A stretch of DNA of 9,890 nucleotides from UBA4844 sp050943255 (GTDB lineage: Bacteria; Bacillota; Syntrophomonadia; Syntrophomonadales; Syntrophomonadaceae): positions 1 to 9,890 of the forward strand of contig JBMNOV010000060.1 in assembly GCA_050943255.1 (NCBI GenBank). Direction: 5' to 3'. Position 1 is the stretch's first letter; every line of letters begins with the position of its first letter. The notes under the pieces are model-generated. The model searched no databases and was not told the origin of the DNA. It was given only the letters and a program-made list of their open reading frames with translations. Made by a program: the position numbers and the translations under genes. Shown here one piece after another: positions 7,535 to 9,890 of the stretch.

Positions 7535-8135
7535 AAACGCCAATAATTCTTCTTACCATGAGGATGAAATTCGTTATGGTATAGAAATATTTGCGGGAGC
7601 ATTGCTGCAAATATTAATAATTTTAGCAATTGCACTGCTTTTAGGCATAGGGCGTGAAGTCATGGCTATTATGGTTTCATCAGTGGTATATAGAAGGTAT
7701 ACGGATGGACCGCACTGCCAATCCTATTACCGCTGTACTATTGTTAGCATAGTTAATTTAATCTTACTTGGTTATATTTCTCAGTATATTCCTGCTAACT
7801 TCCTGCCTTTTTACCTTATCGGTCTTGCTATTTTCTCAGTATTAATTATTCATTATTATGTTCCGGCTAATAATCATATAAACCCTATCACTGATGAATT
7901 GATAAGGAAAAAAAGAAGACAAAAATCATACGGCACCGTGTTTTTTTTCCTACTGTTTACTATATGCATTTCCTATATTGGGGGAGAAAAACTGGTACCC
8001 ATAGGGCTCTTACTGGGCCTATTCTGGCAGAATATATTATTGTTGCCAGGGGGACAGAGCTATATTAACCTATGGGATCAGTTTTTTGATAAAGTAGAAA
8101 AATTGCTTAAAGCAAAGGAGGTGTTGAAATGTTAA
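7494..8135 (+). CDS. agrB: AgrB-family pro-peptide processing endopeptidase
   Basis: Membrane cysteine endopeptidase that removes the C-terminal tail of the AgrD pro-peptide and closes the thiolactone ring. The protein has 213 residues, slightly longer than Staphylococcus AgrB. The catalytic pair is visible in YTDGPHCQSYYRC: His74 and Cys81 lie seven residues apart, the same spacing as His77 and Cys84 in S. aureus AgrB. The Gly just before His is kept as DGPH rather than the common GGYH, and an extra Cys75 sits beside the catalytic His. A soluble N-terminus (1-30) is followed by about five or six membrane segments. The basic stretch RKKRRQK (127-133) is cytoplasmic. The gene is overlapped by agrC at its start and overlaps the agrD pro-peptide gene by seven bases at its end. 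Confidence 0.9.
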   Translation: MQLLARKLSRFLAENANNSSYHEDEIRYGIEIFAGALLQILIILAIALLLGIGREVMAIMVSSVVYRRYTDGPHCQSYYRCTIVSIVNLILLGYISQYIPANFLPFYLIGLAIFSVLIIHYYVPANNHINPITDELIRKKRRQKSYGTVFFFLLFTICISYIGGEKLVPIGLLLGLFWQNILLLPGGQSYINLWDQFFDKVEKLLKAKEVLKC

Positions 8136-8254
8136 CCAAATTTAAAACATTGTTATGCAGCTCCCTCGTAGCCATATTTACACTGGTAGCAGTTGGCAGT
8201 GCTATGGGCTGCCCTGTGGTAACCTATCAGCCGGAACCGCCTAAAAGAGATTAG
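8129..8254 (+). CDS. agrD: AgrD-type cyclic lactone autoinducer pro-peptide
   Basis: Small gene of 41 codons, ATG to TAG, preceded by a near-perfect ribosome binding site, AAAGGAGGTG (8114-8123), and overlapping the end of agrB by seven bases. The peptide has the three AgrD parts: an amphipathic, positively charged leader (residues 1-24, starting MLTKFKTLLC); a core with Cys28 in GCPVVT; and a conserved acidic/proline tail, YQPEPPKRD (33-41), matching the xQPExP tail of clostridial AgrD peptides. By analogy with Clostridium perfringens AgrD, where CLWFT precedes HQPEEPKSL, the ring is predicted as Cys28-Pro-Val-Val-Thr32 joined by a thiolactone. How many residues precede Cys28 in the mature signal cannot be told. 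Pro directly after the ring Cys is unusual. A leader Cys10 is present but is too far from the tail to form the ring. Confidence 0.88.
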   Translation: MLTKFKTLLCSSLVAIFTLVAVGSAMGCPVVTYQPEPPKRD

Positions 8255-8292
8255 ATAATTGAATACACCATTTTTTACCTGATAAATTGTAT

Positions 8293-8349
8293 AATCATCC
8301 TTTCGCTCTTGAATTTTTATTGGCGAGCACAAGAAAGGATGATTTTTTT
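8293..8349 (+). terminator. Rho-independent terminator of the agr operon
   Basis: A perfect 12-bp stem is formed by AATCATCCTTTC (8293-8304) and GAAAGGATGATT (8333-8344). An inner GCTC/GAGC pairing (8305-8308 with 8325-8328) lengthens it. The descending arm runs straight into seven T residues (8343-8349). It lies 38 bases after the agrD stop and confirms that the kinase, AgrB and AgrD genes form one transcript. On the minus strand there is no matching T-tract, so it acts mainly rightward. Confidence 0.85.
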
Positions 8350-8371
8350 ATAACAGAACCCTTTAAAGGAA

Positions 8372-9043
8372 CTAACACTTTTTTCGAGGATCTTTAACGT
8401 AATTGTTGTATGGCAGCAAAAATTCCCTAATGCCACTGGCATATGGAGCTATATCATATTGTTGAAAATAAACTATTAAACCCTTAGGAGTACAATAAAA
8501 GCTATTTACGTTAAATGTTTTTTCTACTAGATTTTCGTAATCTTCAAAGTAAATATCAGGTTCTTTTTTTATCTGCTCTATCACATTCCTTATAATATAT
8601 GCTCTGTAATTAAACAAATAATCGAACATTTCGCTTAGCTTAACCATTTGGCCATACTGCAAATTCCAAGTTTGTGAAGACCTGATTGTGATTCCATGTG
8701 CTCCGCCGGTATATTGATACTCGTCAGAATAAAGACTAATTATACAATCCTGGTTATATGTTATTTGATAGACAACTAATGCACTAAACTCGCGGAAAGG
8801 ATACCCATTTTCAATAGCATCCAAATACTGTTCAACTGCCATTTGATATAGTTTAGTCTGGTAATATTTTTGATATTCCTGTGCTTTATCCTTATAAAAT
8901 TTATTTACTGCAATTATTGCCTTCTTGTAAATTGATGATCTAAAAACGGGATACTCGATTCTGTAACTTAAAACTAATACCCCGTTGTATCTCAGCTCTT
9001 CTTCCACTATATTAGTATGAACTGTAACCAAAACTTTTTTCAT
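8372..9043 (-). CDS. DUF4163/DUF3298 (RsiV/PdaC-like) protein
   Basis: Protein of 223 residues with an N-terminal DUF4163-like part (about 10-100) and a C-terminal DUF3298 domain (about 105-212). Family landmarks are YQYTGGAHG (109-117) and the C-terminal TPKGLIVYFQQYDIAPYASG (185-204). These domains occur in the extracellular part of the anti-sigma factor RsiV, where they bind lysozyme, and in peptidoglycan deacetylases. Here no membrane anchor or clear signal peptide is visible and no sigma factor gene is adjacent, so an anti-sigma role is not supported. The start is placed at ATG 9043 rather than GTG 9052, because GGGGTG, which includes that GTG, is best read as the ribosome binding site. 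The gene converges on the agr operon and is separated from it by the terminator. Confidence 0.75.
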   Translation of the reverse strand: MKKVLVTVHTNIVEEELRYNGVLVLSYRIEYPVFRSSIYKKAIIAVNKFYKDKAQEYQKYYQTKLYQMAVEQYLDAIENGYPFREFSALVVYQITYNQDCIISLYSDEYQYTGGAHGITIRSSQTWNLQYGQMVKLSEMFDYLFNYRAYIIRNVIEQIKKEPDIYFEDYENLVEKTFNVNSFYCTPKGLIVYFQQYDIAPYASGIREFLLPYNNYVKDPRKKC

Positions 9044-9088
9044 AATTATCACCCCATACCAACATATGCAAAAGTATTAGAATTAGTG

Positions 9089-9094
9089 ATTATA
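9089..9094 (-). promoter_or_regulatory. Possible -10 box for the DUF3298 gene
   Basis: On the minus strand this reads TATAAT, a perfect -10 hexamer, 45 bases upstream of the ATG at 9043. No good -35 element lies at 16-18 bases, so this is a weak prediction in AT-rich DNA. Confidence 0.3.
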
Positions 9095-9255
9095 TACTTT
9101 AATAAAAAGCCTTAGTATACCCTTACCCTTCCTATTCACCAACTATGCCATAGAATATATTAAAAAGCACACACAAGGAGTATACCCCCCTTATGAGCAG
9201 CTCCTTCGTATTAATAGCAAAATTAATAATTTATCGTGGTGCGGGCAACATTGAG

Positions 9256-9337
9256 AGACTTTAGCAAAGTGAAGAATCTTTCCGCCTTTACCTATTGCGC
9301 TAAAATGACCCTTCACTTGAGATGGATGATAAAGTCT
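9256..9337. repeat. Nested inverted repeat, possible structured RNA or dispersed repeat
   Basis: The outer arms AGACTTTA (9256-9263) and TAAAGTCT (9330-9337) are perfect complements. The inner arms AAGTGAAG (9267-9274) and CTTCACTT (9311-9318) are also perfect, and both pair in register, with a three-base left gap and an eleven-base right gap. Two nested perfect 8-bp helices suggest a folded RNA or the relic of a palindromic repeat. The minus-strand reading, with GATTCTTCACTTTGC, recalls dispersed intergenic repeats of Clostridia; that likeness is from memory and unverified. Confidence 0.4.
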
Positions 9338-9501
9338 AGCCTAGGGATGAAAAAGTATCTATATCCAGGTCGTTACTAACCAGGATTGATAACGGTTTAT
9401 TACAGGAGGTGTAAGTTACATCATTAATTGCAGTTGGGAGAATTTCGAAGTGAGTCATATTGGTCAAACCACCCCATATTTAAGGGTTCTGTTATCCCAT
9501 A

Positions 9502-9529
9502 GTAAACCCGGAAATAATCCCGGGTTTAC
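9502..9529. other. GC-rich hairpin downstream of minE
   Basis: GTAAACCCGG (9502-9511) and CCGGGTTTAC (9520-9529) form a perfect 10-bp stem with an eight-base loop, 30 bases past the minE stop. Its position suggests it marks the 3' end of the min transcript, but neither strand has the T-tract of a standard rho-independent terminator. Confidence 0.5.
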
Positions 9530-9558
9530 ATGAGTATTATTAAATCCTTGCCTTGCTA

Positions 9559-9792
9559 TCACCCCGCCCTCTTGATACCTTTGACTGGAATACTAGCAAC
9601 CAAAGCAATGGAGTCTTCTTCATTATCTAACTCCACTGTCAGAGCTTCTTCGTCAATCTCCAGGTATTGTCTTATTACCTTTATTAAATCTTCTTTTAAA
9701 TGATTTATTAATTCGGGAGATACTGAAGATCTGTCATGAACTAATACAAGACGAAGTCTTTCCCGGGCAACATCCTTACTATAAACGCTATC
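9559..9792 (-). pseudogene. minE: minE, 5'-truncated
   Basis: The last 77 codons of the cell-division topological factor MinE, which drives MinCD off the membrane to keep the division site at midcell. Conserved stretches are KDVARERLRLVLVHDR and, further on, SPELINHLKEDLIKVI, followed by EIDEEALTVEL and SIALVASIPVK near the C-terminus. All are typical MinE sequence. The frame meets TAG at 9793-9795 and has no ATG, GTG or TTG start before the conserved core, so roughly the first ten residues are missing. In MinE these form the amphipathic membrane-targeting helix. The sequence beyond about 9790 looks like a mobile-element end rather than minE or minD. Without a start the gene should be non-functional, unless the truncation is an assembly artefact. 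Confidence 0.8.
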
Positions 9793-9890
9793 CTAAAAGA
9801 GAGCCAAAAAAGATAAAAACGCTAGCGAAAAAGTGGACCACTCTGCCAGACCAATCCCCTATCATTGAAAGTGCAGAAATCAATGTAGGG
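9791..9890. mobile_element. Probable insertion-sequence end (partial)
   Basis: The last hundred bases continue neither the minE frame nor any recognisable min gene. They contain AACGCTAGCGAAAAAGTGGACCAC-like sequence around 9819-9842, with a GCTAGC palindrome and, on the opposite strand, TGGTCCACTTTTT. Such stretches occur in the non-coding ends of IS21-type elements of Firmicutes; that family assignment is from memory and weak. The junction with minE falls between about 9778 and 9795. The element runs off the window, so no transposase, target duplication or matching inverted repeat can be seen. Confidence 0.4.

Larger units (their letters stand above)
9095..9558. other. Gene-free gap between the DUF3298 gene and minE
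   Basis: About 460 bases with no supportable gene. It holds two similar segments around AGTATACCC (9114-9122 and 9179-9187), a small AAGGAG/CTCCTT hairpin (9175-9180 with 9201-9206), a nested inverted repeat (9256-9337) and a GC-rich hairpin (9502-9529). AGGAGG at 9404-9409 looks like a ribosome binding site, but the frame after it has no usable start codon at the right distance. The region may be decayed or repeat-derived. Confidence 0.55.

Noticed and set aside
7288..7635. A 115-codon open frame on the minus strand across the agrC/agrB junction
   Set aside because: It is antisense to two clearly recognised genes, has no ribosome binding site and no family resemblance.
9044..9052. Longer DUF3298 start at GTG 9052
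   Set aside because: The GTG is part of GGGGTG, which is correctly spaced to serve the ATG at 9043.
9230..9420. T-box or other known riboswitch
   Set aside because: GTGGTGCGGGC near 9236-9246 only loosely recalls the T-box bulge; no specifier stem, terminator or downstream aminoacyl-tRNA gene is present.
9502..9529. Rho-independent terminator
   Set aside because: The 10-bp stem is perfect, but neither strand shows a T-tract, so it is listed only as a hairpin.
9404..9532. A possible small gene after AGGAGG at 9404-9409
   Set aside because: No start codon lies 5-12 bases downstream: the nearest GTG is followed directly by TAA and the next TTG is too far. The peptides in each frame are unrecognised.
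1..9890. CRISPR array, tRNA or rRNA genes
   Set aside because: No regularly spaced identical repeats, cloverleaf with CCA-type end or conserved rRNA segments were seen.

Overview
The window reads as a low-GC, endospore-forming Firmicute of the class Clostridia. The evidence is a SpoIVFA/SpoIVFB pair, strong AGGAGG-type ribosome binding sites, AT-rich intergenic DNA, TTG starts and an agr-type cyclic-peptide system of the clostridial kind. A Syntrophomonas- or Peptococcaceae-like host is plausible, but the species cannot be fixed from the sequence. No rRNA, tRNA or CRISPR array is visible.

Layout. On the minus strand lie parts of a cell-shape/division/sporulation cluster, read from right to left: a 5'-truncated minE (9559-9792), rodA (4640-5776), a DUF1232 membrane protein (4174-4605), a SpoIVFA-like degenerate M23 protein (880-1449) and the SpoIVFB-like intramembrane protease (20-880). 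In many Clostridia the order min genes - rodA - M23 protein - M50 protease is contiguous. Here three blocks separate the members: a two-gene ABC exporter on the plus strand (1625-4025), a plus-strand agr operon (6140-8254), and a minus-strand DUF4163/DUF3298 protein (8372-9043).

The agr operon is the most interesting part. It encodes a polytopic GHKL histidine kinase (AgrC-like), an AgrB-family cysteine endopeptidase and a 41-residue AgrD-type pro-peptide short enough to be missed by gene callers. The three genes overlap, each downstream gene has a strong ribosome binding site, and the operon ends in a clear rho-independent terminator. The predicted signal is a five-residue thiolactone ring, Cys-Pro-Val-Val-Thr. 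No AgrA-type response regulator is present in the window. The 363-base leader upstream carries two dyads and a run of four degenerate 14-bp repeats that ends where a weak promoter could lie, a good candidate for a signal-responsive control region.

Non-coding structure. Between the convergent ABC permease and DUF1232 genes lies a nested palindrome of about 135 bp that looks like a miniature repeat element. The roughly 500-base gap between the DUF3298 gene and minE holds a nested inverted repeat and a GC-rich hairpin but no convincing gene. At the right edge, minE loses its start in sequence that resembles an insertion-sequence end, so the min operon is probably disrupted here.
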